A program made the position numbers and the translations under genes. From Chloroflexota bacterium (GTDB taxonomy: Bacteria > Chloroflexota > Dehalococcoidia > Dehalococcoidales > JAUYDJ01), in contig JAUYDJ010000016.1 in NCBI GenBank assembly GCA_030690025.1, positions 1 to 6,745 of the forward strand: DNA of 6,745 bases. The letters are read 5' to 3'. This document shows positions 1-6,108 of the stretch, in pieces. Below the pieces are notes generated by a model, which searched no databases, had not been told where the DNA came from, and saw only the letters and a program-made list of their open reading frames with translations. Each line of letters begins with the position of its first letter. Position 1 is the first letter of the stretch.

Positions 1-1
1 C

Positions 2-913
2 TTTGTCGCCGCCGGGGGTGCCGTGGTCTCCTTTGCCTTTGGCGCCCTGGCCACCATGCTCTTTGGCCTATCGAACAGTCTACTGACGCCGGTAGCATTA
101 TTCGTCGGCGTTATAATCAGCCCCACCTCTACCGGCGTCACCGCCCGCATATTGCGGGATATCCGCAAGCTGGGCGCCCCCGAGGGCGTGACCACGCTGG
201 CGGCTGATGTCATTGACGATGTCATCGGCATTCTGACACTGACCGTGGTACTGGGCCTGACCACCGGGGCTTTCCATGCCAGCGCGGTACTGGGGAGCCT
301 GGGTAAGGCGGTTGGTTTCTGGCTGGGGCTAACCGCAATTGCGATTGTTACCGCCAGATTTATCTCCCGTTTCATTATCTCTTTCCGGGTCATGGGCGCC
401 TCCATAGGTTTAGCCCTGGCTCTGGCTCTACTGGTCAGCGGCCTCGCCGAGGAGTTTGGCCTCGCCTCGGTGATTGGTGCCTATTCTATCGGCCTGGCCC
501 TGTCCAACACCCGCCTGGCGGAGGTCTTGACTAGGCCAGTGGAAACGCTGCACCATGTATTCGTCCCCGTTTTCTTTGTGGTTTCGGGCATGCTGGTAGA
601 TTTTCAGGTTATGACCGGCGTGTTATTTTTCGGGCTGGCCATCAGCACCCTGGCTATCCTGGCCAAGCTGCTGGGCTGCGGTCTGCCCGCCCTGGGCATC
701 GGCTTCAACCGGTATGGCGCCCTGCGCATTGGCTTCGGCATGGTGCCCCGGGGTGAAATAACTCTCATCGTGGCTGGCATCGGCCTCACCCGGGGGCTTA
801 TCCCCGCCGACATTTTCGGTGTGGCGGTAATGGTGATTATGGTGACCACCGTGGTCACGCCGGTGGTTCTGACCTACCTGTATAAAAAGGGCGGAGAGGG
901 CCGGCGCGAATAG
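2..913 (+). CDS. CPA2-type cation/proton antiporter, C-terminal part (5' end outside window)
   Basis: This is an integral membrane antiporter of the CPA2 (Kef/NapA-like) superfamily, which exchanges Na+ or K+ for protons. The frame is open from base 2 without a credible start, so the N-terminus lies upstream; about 303 residues are visible, ending in TAG. Numbering from the GTG at 23, the diagnostic features are SPTSTGVT (33-40), the VIDDV motif with the paired aspartates D65-D66 typical of the ion-binding site, the VFVPVFFVVSGMLVD helix (179-193) and VPRGEI (241-246). Hydrophobic helices run through almost the whole length. The protein ends in a short basic tail (YKKGGEGRRE), so there is no attached TrkA-N/RCK regulatory domain. 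The next gene follows after 20 bases and is probably co-transcribed. The family call is firm; ion specificity cannot be read from the sequence. Confidence 0.9.
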   Translation, partial: FVAAGGAVVSFAFGALATMLFGLSNSLLTPVALFVGVIISPTSTGVTARILRDIRKLGAPEGVTTLAADVIDDVIGILTLTVVLGLTTGAFHASAVLGSLGKAVGFWLGLTAIAIVTARFISRFIISFRVMGASIGLALALALLVSGLAEEFGLASVIGAYSIGLALSNTRLAEVLTRPVETLHHVFVPVFFVVSGMLVDFQVMTGVLFFGLAISTLAILAKLLGCGLPALGIGFNRYGALRIGFGMVPRGEITLIVAGIGLTRGLIPADIFGVAVMVIMVTTVVTPVVLTYLYKKGGEGRRE

Positions 914-922
914 CCCTCCCGC

Positions 923-927
923 AGGAG
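923..927 (+). promoter_or_regulatory. Ribosome binding site AGGAG
   Basis: AGGAG sits 6 bases before the ATG at 934, in the short gap after the antiporter stop codon. It fixes the start of the small downstream gene and supports translation as the second gene of an operon. Confidence 0.7.
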
Positions 928-933
928 AAAACT

Positions 934-1314
934 ATGGCCTTTAGATATGAGGTGGTCCTGGAGACGGCCCTGGCTGAGTTGTTCCGCGAAAGATTCCTGC
1001 AGGTCCTGAAGGAGACCCACTGCTGCGAGATATTCAGGCTGGTTACCCCGGACATCCCCAATATCTGGGAGTTCAAGCGGGGCAAGGATATCTTCACCCT
1101 GGAGTTTACCGAAGAGGAGAACGACCAGGAAGAAAGGATAGTTGTACAGTCGGACAAGCTTGACCTGACGGATATCATCGTCTCGACGGTGCAGTCCGGA
1201 CTGGCCAACTATCTCCTCAAGGTACTATCACCACTGGCCCAGATTCCCCAGGCGGAGCTGGAGAGCCGTATTAAGGCCCACCTGGCCGTGCTGCAGAGTG
1301 ATATCTTGAAGTAG
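934..1314 (+). CDS. Small soluble protein of unknown function, downstream of antiporter
   Basis: A 126-residue protein that I do not recognise. It starts at ATG with a good Shine-Dalgarno (AGGAG, 6 bases upstream) and lies 20 bases after the antiporter stop, so the two are probably co-transcribed. It has no signal peptide or membrane segment. The N-terminal third looks helical (VVLETALAELFRERFLQVLK, residues 7-26), followed by a Cys-Cys pair (30-31). Next comes a short strand-rich part around 47-59 (EFKRGKDIFTLEF), an acidic stretch (60-67), and a helical C-terminus with heptad-like hydrophobic spacing (about 80-123). The composition is that of a real cytoplasmic protein, and the antisense frame over it is a shadow. 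A role linked to the antiporter is only inferred from adjacency. Confidence 0.8.
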   Translation: MAFRYEVVLETALAELFRERFLQVLKETHCCEIFRLVTPDIPNIWEFKRGKDIFTLEFTEEENDQEERIVVQSDKLDLTDIIVSTVQSGLANYLLKVLSPLAQIPQAELESRIKAHLAVLQSDILK

Positions 1315-1332
1315 CAGATAAGCTATATGGAC

Positions 1333-1369
1333 TAGTTTCCTCCCCGTTTTGGGCCGGAGGCTTTAACTA
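1333..1369. terminator. Possible bidirectional terminator between convergent genes
   Basis: The 91-base gap between two converging genes (stops at 1314 and 1406) contains a dyad: TAGTT-CCTCC on the left (1333-1343) pairs with GGAGG-AACTA on the right (1356-1369), with a 12-base loop and small internal bulges. The position suits a shared terminator, but neither side has a strong T tract, so this call is tentative. Confidence 0.35.
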
Positions 1370-1405
1370 CTTCCAGCTAGTGTTGACTCCGCCCCCTTTA
1401 TCCCC

Positions 1406-2716
1406 CTACAACCGGCCAAACTGGCCCGTCCGCCGGGCAGCGCCCCAGCCGTAAAAGCCGAAGGCAGCCAGGAGCGCCAGCAGGGCGATGGTCCCCCAGA
1501 TAAACAGGGAGGAATCGGGGAAACCGTCAAGCAATACGCCGCCCAGCAGCGGCCCTATGGACAGGCCGAGGGTCTCGCTCAGGCTGTAGAAGCCCATGTA
1601 ACGCCCCCGCCAGCTCTCCGAAGACAGCTCCCCCACCACCGCGAGGGTTATGGGCGAGTAGATAATCTCACCGATGGTAATAACCACCATCGCTACCAGG
1701 GCCAGTATGAAGCTTTCCGTCCGGCCGATAAAGAAGTAACCGAAGGCGTAGAACAGACTGCCCAGGGCCAGAGTGCGGTACTTGGCAAAATGGTTGATGG
1801 CGCGGGCCGTCGGGTACTGGAAGAGCACTACCACCAGGCCGTTCATGGTCAGCAGCAGGCCATATTCTGCCGTGGTGAACCCCACGCGGTCGACCGAGAA
1901 CACCGACAGCGTGCTAATCATCTGCCCCTGGACGATGAAGATGAGCAGGCTCAACAGGGTGAAGCCCAGGAAAGCGCGGTCCTTCCCCACCGCGAACATG
2001 CTGCGCACTTTCGTCGACTCGGTGCAGCCGCTGCATGATTCGCGGAGAAAAAGAAAGACCAGCAGGAAGGAGAGGACGCCGACCAGCGCCGCCAGCCCGA
2101 AAAGCCAGGCATAAGACAGGTAGGCCAGCAGGTGTCCGCCCATCGCCGGGCCAGCCGCCCAGCCCAGGTTCTGACCCACTCTGAGCAGGCCGTACGTCTC
2201 GGCGAGCCGCTCCTTGGGGGAAAGGTCGACCACCATTGCCGAGGAGACCGGCCGCCCGACGACCAGAATCGACCGACCGGCGGTATAGACCAGCACCAGT
2301 GCCCATATCGGGGCAGAAAGCGCAATGAGCACGGCAATTCCCGCATAGAGCAGGGCGGCTACCGCCACGCTGCTGAGGAGAAGCGGGCGCCGCCCGAAGC
2401 GGTCGGAAAGCGACCCGCCGAATACCTGGACAACCCCCGAGGACAGCCCGCTGACCAGGATAATAGCGCCCACCGCGGTCATGGAAAGGCCGCGCTCCTG
2501 GTAGAGGTAAAGGGACAAAAACGGCAGACTGATGGCGAAACCCACCGCATTAAGGAAAGCGAGTGCGGTAATGACCCATATACCGGGTTTGAACCGGGCA
2601 AAAACGTCCCGGCTCAAGGCCCGGGTTACTGTGGCGAAGTCTATCGGTCTCAAAATCTTAGTCCATGTTTGATTATACAACCGGCTACAGCGACAATTCT
2701 GGGAATTCTGCAACAA
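1406..2716 (-). CDS. MFS transporter, DHA1-like (drug/proton antiporter type)
   Basis: A 12-helix major facilitator of up to 436 residues in the cytoplasmic membrane, probably a proton-driven exporter. Motif A (GGSLSDRFGRRPLLL, 100-114) follows helix 2. A motif-C-like GWAAGPAMGG (185-194) in helix 5 is characteristic of MFS antiporters. A hydrophilic loop (about 227-248, with Cys residues at 229 and 232) separates the two halves. Substrate cannot be inferred. The start is uncertain: the longest frame begins at TTG (2716) without a visible Shine-Dalgarno, and the first ~40 residues are polar and unlike an MFS N-terminus. Another TTG at 2653 would give 415 residues, and the conserved part only begins near FKPGIWVITALAF. 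It lies 108 bases downstream of another MFS gene on the same strand. The frames antisense to it are shadows. Confidence 0.88.
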   Translation of the reverse strand: MLQNSQNCRCSRLYNQTWTKILRPIDFATVTRALSRDVFARFKPGIWVITALAFLNAVGFAISLPFLSLYLYQERGLSMTAVGAIILVSGLSSGVVQVFGGSLSDRFGRRPLLLSSVAVAALLYAGIAVLIALSAPIWALVLVYTAGRSILVVGRPVSSAMVVDLSPKERLAETYGLLRVGQNLGWAAGPAMGGHLLAYLSYAWLFGLAALVGVLSFLLVFLFLRESCSGCTESTKVRSMFAVGKDRAFLGFTLLSLLIFIVQGQMISTLSVFSVDRVGFTTAEYGLLLTMNGLVVVLFQYPTARAINHFAKYRTLALGSLFYAFGYFFIGRTESFILALVAMVVITIGEIIYSPITLAVVGELSSESWRGRYMGFYSLSETLGLSIGPLLGGVLLDGFPDSSLFIWGTIALLALLAAFGFYGWGAARRTGQFGRL

Positions 2717-2781
2717 GGACAGTATGGCACACCAAGCAAGCTCGCGGTATCCGTAAACCTACGTAATTAGCCCCAAAAGCA

Positions 2782-2831
2782 CCCATAGTTTAGACTTGCG
2801 ACCAATAAACCGCCTGCCTGCGGACTATGGG
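2782..2831. repeat. 8-bp inverted repeat with nested hairpin at the MFS gene stop
   Basis: CCCATAGT (2782-2789) and ACTATGGG (2824-2831) are perfect inverted copies. The right arm overlaps the TAG stop (2827-2825) of the OFA-like transporter. Inside it is a smaller stem, CCGC (2810-2813) / GCGG (2820-2823), with a 6-base loop, followed on the minus strand by TTTATTGG. It could act as a weak terminator or attenuator between the two MFS genes. The inner stem is only 4 bp, so function is speculative. Confidence 0.4.
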
Positions 2832-4084
2832 AGAGCGCCGGCAGACCTGCCCAACGGCCGGCTGCGGTTCAGCTGGATAGATATAGCCAGGCCAGCGACG
2901 GCAACGAAAACGAGAATGAGAAAAGCCAGCTGATAGCTGCCGGCCACATCAAAGATGCGCCCGGCCACCAGCGGCCCCACCGCGCCGCCGGTCTGGCTGA
3001 ACAACAGGGCGATACCGAAGACAGAACCGTGTGATTTGGTTCCGAACAGCTCGGCGAAGACCGGTGAGACCAGCGCGAAAAAGCCGCCGTGGGCAAAGCC
3101 GTAGGGAATGGTGAACAGGAGCAGCGCCCAAAAATCATGGGCGAACTGCAGCCAGACCAGGGAGATAGCCAGAATGAGGTAGCAGATGACCAGCGCCCGG
3201 GTGCTGCCCAGCCGGTCGCCAGCGCCACCCATGACAATCCGGCCTATAATGCTCACCGCACCCACCGCCGATAGGATGCCAGCCGCCTGTGCCGCCGTAA
3301 AGCCAATACCCAGGGCATGCGGCACGATGTGCACCTGGATGGTCATAGCGCAGTACCAGGCGATAAAATACATGGCACAAGTCATCCAGAACTGCCGGGT
3401 GCGGATGGCCTGGCGCGGGGAGAGTCCCTCGCCGGCCTGGAATGAATCGCCCGCGCCCGGCTCACCAGCCCCGAGTGGCTGAAGACCCTTTTGAGCCGGG
3501 TCACGCCGCAGGAACTGGGCGCCGGCCACGATGCCTACCACGCAGATTATCGCCGCGATAACGAACGCGTTGCGCCAGCCATAGCTGACGATAAGCCAGG
3601 TGACCAGCAGCGGCATCACAAAAATGCCGGCGCCGGTGCCCACCTTGACAATGCCGCTCATGAATGCCCGCCGCTTGATAAACCACCGCGCGGTGGTGGA
3701 CAGGAGAGAAACATTGCCGATACTGGTACCCAGGCCCACAATTATGCCCCAGAAAACGTATAGCTGCCACAGGGCGTTGACCCGGGACATCAGGAAATAG
3801 GCCAGACCCAGGATAAGGGCGTAGGCAATCATTACCGCCCGGGGGCCAAACCGGTCGGTGAGACGGCCGCCCATAGTGGCAAACACGCCTTCCAGGAAAA
3901 ACTCCAGCGAGTAGGCGCCGGAGACCAGCGTCCGGTTCCAGCCAAACTCGGCCTGCAGGGAGCTGAAGAAGACGCCGTAGGTGCTGTGGAAGCCGTGCAT
4001 GACAAAGATAATGAAGAAAGAGGCGATAACTATGATATAGCCGTAGAACAAACGGTTGTCATTGGCTTTGCTCAGGTTGCCCAA
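2825..4084 (-). CDS. MFS transporter, OFA/monocarboxylate (MCT-like) subfamily
   Basis: A 419-residue, 12-helix major facilitator resembling bacterial oxalate/formate and monocarboxylate carriers, likely moving a small organic acid across the cytoplasmic membrane. Subfamily hallmarks are YGVFFSSLQAEFGWNR (36-51) after helix 1, motif A GGRLTDRFGPRAVM (72-85), the TARWFIKRRAFMSGI segment (131-145) before helix 5, and a second motif A copy GGAGDRLGSTRAL (286-298) in the C-half. The central hydrophilic loop spans about 192-232. Length is normal for the family. The start codon is TTG, supported by GGAGG exactly 6 bases upstream and by the short polar N-terminus before helix 1. A promoter-like sequence lies just upstream. 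The exact substrate is unknown, and no metabolic enzyme in the window points to one. Confidence 0.92.
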   Translation of the reverse strand: MGNLSKANDNRLFYGYIIVIASFFIIFVMHGFHSTYGVFFSSLQAEFGWNRTLVSGAYSLEFFLEGVFATMGGRLTDRFGPRAVMIAYALILGLAYFLMSRVNALWQLYVFWGIIVGLGTSIGNVSLLSTTARWFIKRRAFMSGIVKVGTGAGIFVMPLLVTWLIVSYGWRNAFVIAAIICVVGIVAGAQFLRRDPAQKGLQPLGAGEPGAGDSFQAGEGLSPRQAIRTRQFWMTCAMYFIAWYCAMTIQVHIVPHALGIGFTAAQAAGILSAVGAVSIIGRIVMGGAGDRLGSTRALVICYLILAISLVWLQFAHDFWALLLFTIPYGFAHGGFFALVSPVFAELFGTKSHGSVFGIALLFSQTGGAVGPLVAGRIFDVAGSYQLAFLILVFVAVAGLAISIQLNRSRPLGRSAGALP

Positions 4085-4090
4085 AGAATG

Positions 4091-4095
4091 CCTCC
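4091..4095 (-). promoter_or_regulatory. Ribosome binding site GGAGG deciding a TTG start
   Basis: On the minus strand GGAGG lies 6 bases before the TTG at 4084-4082. There is no competing ATG nearby, so this site determines the non-ATG start of the OFA-like transporter. Confidence 0.7.
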
Positions 4096-4099
4096 GGCA

Positions 4100-4114
4100 G
4101 CAACAATTGGTTGC
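4100..4114. promoter_or_regulatory. Dyad GCAAC-AATTG-GTTGC at predicted +1, operator-like
   Basis: GCAAC (4100-4104) and GTTGC (4110-4114) are perfect inverted arms around AATTG. The dyad begins directly after the predicted -10 of the minus-strand promoter and would cover the transcription start, where a repressor site is often found. It is small and could arise by chance. Confidence 0.35.
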
Positions 4115-4123
4115 ATTATACCA
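4115..4123 (-). promoter_or_regulatory. Extended -10 promoter (TGGTATAAT) for the OFA-like MFS gene
   Basis: On the minus strand TGGTATAAT matches the extended -10 consensus TGnTATAAT exactly. Transcription would start near 4108, giving a leader of about 24 bases before the TTG start, enough to hold the GGAGG site. No convincing -35 is visible, which is normal for extended -10 promoters. Confidence 0.55.
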
Positions 4124-4195
4124 CCAGACCGTTAAAGAAACCTGGCATCTTTGAAAGAATGAGGGGCACCCAAAACACGAGTAATCGCGGCTACT

Positions 4196-4225
4196 TTGTA
4201 AAAAGCATCCTGCTTATAATATAAT
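4196..4225 (+). promoter_or_regulatory. Promoter-like -35/-10 pair for the YchF-family gene
   Basis: TTGTAA (4196-4201) and TATAAT (4220-4225) are separated by 18 bases in the most AT-rich part of the divergent intergenic region. A second overlapping TATAAT lies at 4215-4220. The predicted transcript would have a leader of about 140 bases before the ATG at 4373. In that leader I see only short repeats (CTCGCT twice near 4287-4303, and CTTCT/AGAAG arms) and no recognisable riboswitch. Confidence 0.5.
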
Positions 4226-4360
4226 TCCAGTAGTGGTCGTGTTTTCCAAATTATACTTTATGATTCTACCTCCGCAAGCTTCTTCTCGCTAGAGACTCGC
4301 TCTCAGTCCAGAAGTGCTTCCCCAGTGATGATAACGGGTGCTTGCGTGCGCGTTTAATAG

Positions 4361-4367
4361 AAAGGAT
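4361..4367 (+). promoter_or_regulatory. Ribosome binding site AAAGGAT
   Basis: AAAGGAT lies 5 bases before the ATG at 4373, a suitable distance for the YchF-family start, and the family N-terminus (MGLICGLVGLP) begins exactly there. Confidence 0.6.
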
Positions 4368-4372
4368 ACAGC

Positions 4373-5452
4373 ATGGGTCTAATCTGCGGTTTAGTCGGCC
4401 TGCCTGCCTGCGGTAAGACGGTCATTTTCAACGCTATTACGGCTGCCGGAGTCTCAAGCTACAACGGTTCGGAAATGAACCAGGCAGTGGTCAGCGTGCC
4501 AGATAAGCGTCTTGACCGCCTGGCAGAGATGTACCACCCGCGCAAGCTGGTGCCCGCCACTCTCGAGGTAGTTGATATCCCCGGTTTCAAACCCGGGCCC
4601 CAGGGAAACGGCCGCGCCTCGCGGCTGCTCGGGCACATCAAGAATGTTGAAGCGCTGCTGCACGTGGCGCGCTGCTTCGAAGATGCCAGTATTCCATTCG
4701 AGTACGAAACCATAGACCCGGTGCGGGATATTGAGACCGTTAACCTGGAGTTGATGGCCGCCGACAGCACCACACTGCAAAACAAGATAGACCACATGGC
4801 CAAGCGGGTGCGCGGCGGCGATAAGGACGCAATACGTGAGACTGCCGACTGCCAGAAGGTGAACGCGGCCATTCAGCAGGGCATCCCGGCGCGAAAGCAA
4901 ACGCTGACTGCCACGGAGCTGGCCAGTATCCGCGATTGCCACCTCACCTCGTTAAAGCCGGTGCTGTATATCGCCAATATCAAGTCGATGGACGACGCCG
5001 CCAACTGCCATGTAGCGGCATTGAAGCAACTGGCCGCCGCCGAGGGCGCGCAGATGATTTTGGTCTGCGGCCGGGACGAAGCCGATATCAGCCAGCTTGA
5101 GCCGGGCGAACGCCCGGAGTTCCTGCGGGAGTTAGGACTGGCCGAGTCCTCCATGGAACGGCTGCTGCAGGCCGCCTACCGGATGCTGGGGCTGGTCACT
5201 TTCTTCACTACCGGCGAAGATGAGGTCCGTGCCTGGACCTGCCGCAAGGGGGACAAGGCACCGGTGGCGGCGGGTAAGATTCACACCGACATGGAGAAGG
5301 GCTTCATCCGCATGGAGGTCATCCGCTACGAAGACCTGATGGAACTGGGCAGCGAGGCCGCCGTGGCCAAAGCCGGTAAACAGCGCGTGGAGAGTCGCGA
5401 ATACGAGGTGCAGGACGGCGACACCGTGATGGTGCTCTTCAACAAAGGATGA
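4373..5452 (+). CDS. ychF: YchF/OLA1-family P-loop NTPase, divergent motifs
   Basis: A 359-residue cytoplasmic NTPase of the Obg-related YchF/OLA1 family (E. coli YchF has 363), whose members prefer ATP and associate with ribosomes and stress responses. The order is: P-loop GLPACGKT (9-16), G3 DIPG (68-71), the family segment LLHVARCFED (95-104), a helical insertion (about 115-190), the G4 region ANIKS (201-205), and a C-terminal TGS-like domain (about 275-357) containing TTGEDEVRAWT, AAGKIHTDMEKGFIR and ELGSEAA, which is very typical. Several motifs depart from the family norm: GLPNVGKS is GLPACGKT, the switch segment FPFCTIEPN is replaced by YNGSEMNQA, DIAGLVKG is DIPGFKPG, and the G4 NVNE-type motif is NIKS. 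It could therefore be a diverged paralogue rather than the housekeeping copy. The tspO remnant follows on the same strand. Confidence 0.9.
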   Translation: MGLICGLVGLPACGKTVIFNAITAAGVSSYNGSEMNQAVVSVPDKRLDRLAEMYHPRKLVPATLEVVDIPGFKPGPQGNGRASRLLGHIKNVEALLHVARCFEDASIPFEYETIDPVRDIETVNLELMAADSTTLQNKIDHMAKRVRGGDKDAIRETADCQKVNAAIQQGIPARKQTLTATELASIRDCHLTSLKPVLYIANIKSMDDAANCHVAALKQLAAAEGAQMILVCGRDEADISQLEPGERPEFLRELGLAESSMERLLQAAYRMLGLVTFFTTGEDEVRAWTCRKGDKAPVAAGKIHTDMEKGFIRMEVIRYEDLMELGSEAAVAKAGKQRVESREYEVQDGDTVMVLFNKG

Positions 5453-5522
5453 TAAGCAACCCCCGGGACTGCCGGTAATATCCGGCTTGGCTGCCGCTGG
5501 CGGAAACGCTATAATCACTAAC

Positions 5523-5530
5523 GGGAGGTG
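5523..5530 (+). promoter_or_regulatory. Strong ribosome binding site GGGAGGTG facing an ACG codon
   Basis: GGGAGGTG is followed after 4 bases by ACG (5535-5537) instead of ATG. The codons after it read KRKFLPLAALVAGFLSAF, a natural membrane-protein N-terminus, so this marks the ancestral tspO start. The in-frame TTG at 5487 has no ribosome binding site and is not a good start. The GTG at 5528 is in a different frame. Confidence 0.55.
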
Positions 5531-5534
5531 CCAC

Positions 5535-5985
5535 ACGAAAAGGAAATTCCTGCCGTTAGCCGCCCTGGTGGCTGGCTTCCTCAGCGCCTTCATAACCATT
5601 CAGGTCGGCAGCCTCTTTTTCGTGCTTCTCCCAATCATGGCATTCGCCTTCGCCTATTTCGCATCATGGCGTTGGGGACTAATTAATGGCCATAGCTGTT
5701 TTCCTGGTCTGGCGTGAGGGACTAACTCAAGACGGGGTAATGGCTGCCTTCATCATATTCTGGGTGCAGCTGGTGCTGAACGTGCTGTGGTCGGTGAGCA
5801 GTATTACCAGCCAGAGGACCAAGATTATGACCATGCCGCCCAGAAGGGACTTGAGTCCAAAGAAGACCACCATCATCGAGTTCTTTAGCATATCGGCGGT
5901 AGCTGGCGGGCTGCTTATTCCGTACATACTCTGGGTCAGTATTGCCAGCAGTCTGAACATACGTGTCTGGATGCTGAACCGGTAA
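5535..5985 (+). pseudogene. tspO: Broken tspO/MBR (tryptophan-rich sensory protein) gene with inverted internal segment
   Basis: TspO proteins are five-helix membrane proteins that bind porphyrins. The frame from 5686 gives MAIAVFLVWREG, then WVQLVLNVLWS, and later GLLIPYILWVSIASSLN and WMLN to the TAA at 5985, all clear TspO landmarks of helices 2, 3 and 5. The part between LNVLWS and IIEFFSIS makes no sense on the plus strand. The minus strand of 5793-5871, however, encodes VVFFGLKSLLGGM and ILVLWLVILLT, exactly the missing helix 3-4 region. Other lesions are ACG at the expected start (5535) and a frame break with TAA at 5680-5682. The family's WY..L.KP...PP.W.FGPVWT segment is not readable in any frame. 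Hydrophobic frames 5487-5717 and 5686-5985 are its two halves. It lies 82 bases after the YchF-family gene and may once have shared its transcript. Confidence 0.8.
5793..5871 (-). other. 79-bp in-place inversion inside tspO
   Basis: Replacing this segment by its reverse complement rejoins LNVLWS (codons up to 5791-5792 plus one base) through VVFFGLKSLLGG and VLWLVILLT to IIEFFSIS (from 5872), in a single frame with no base added or lost. The ends are GGTG (5793-5796) and CACC (5868-5871), a 4-bp inverted repeat, so the exact breakpoints can lie anywhere within it. No site-specific recombinase gene is present in the window. Confidence 0.8.
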
Positions 5986-6062
5986 CCACCAAAAGCAATA
6001 AGGCCCGAGGTGTTTTTCTTTTCAGGCTTGCCCCTGGCCCGACGTCAGGCGTGGTGTATTGG

Positions 6063-6080
6063 AGTAGACCCCAGTCTATT
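6063..6080. terminator. Weak hairpin between convergent gene ends
   Basis: In the 123-base gap between the tspO remnant and the minus-strand gene, TAGAC (6065-6069) and GTCTA (6074-6078) pair around a CCCA loop, extendable by a wobble and one A-T pair. It lies about 30 bases past the minus-strand stop. No T tract follows on either strand, so it is a weak candidate. The T-rich run at 6013-6022 has no stem beside it. Confidence 0.25.
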
Positions 6081-6108
6081 ATGAGTGAGGAATGGGAACA
6101 AGCTGTCG

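Noticed and set aside
2132..2770. Long open frame on the plus strand (212 codons) opposite the DHA1-like MFS gene
   Set aside because: It is antisense to a clear MFS protein, its translation is polar and low in family-like motifs (rich in Arg, Gly, Pro, Gln), and no ribosome binding site is evident. It is a GC-driven shadow frame.
4454..4942. Antisense frame (162 codons) inside the YchF-family gene
   Set aside because: The plus-strand frame has complete YchF motifs from end to end, and the antisense frame shows no family resemblance.
5471..5486. Hairpin GCCGG-TAATAT-CCGGC after the YchF-family gene as a terminator
   Set aside because: The stem is only 5 bp and no T tract follows, so it is not supported as an intrinsic terminator.
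5487..5717. Independent 76-residue membrane protein starting at TTG 5487
   Set aside because: There is no ribosome binding site at the TTG. The natural start position follows GGGAGGTG at 5535, and the frame runs into the tspO remnant, so it is treated as the 5' half of the pseudogene.
5793..5871. Invertible element controlled by a site-specific recombinase, as the leading explanation
   Set aside because: The terminal repeats are only 4 bp, no recombinase is present in the window, and the gene has other disabling lesions. Kept only as an alternative to test with reads.
5727..5960. Minus-strand frame over the tspO region with hydrophobic content, as a separate small membrane protein
   Set aside because: Its TspO-like part is confined to 5793-5871, and the flanks are the reverse of good plus-strand TspO sequence. 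It is explained by the inversion.
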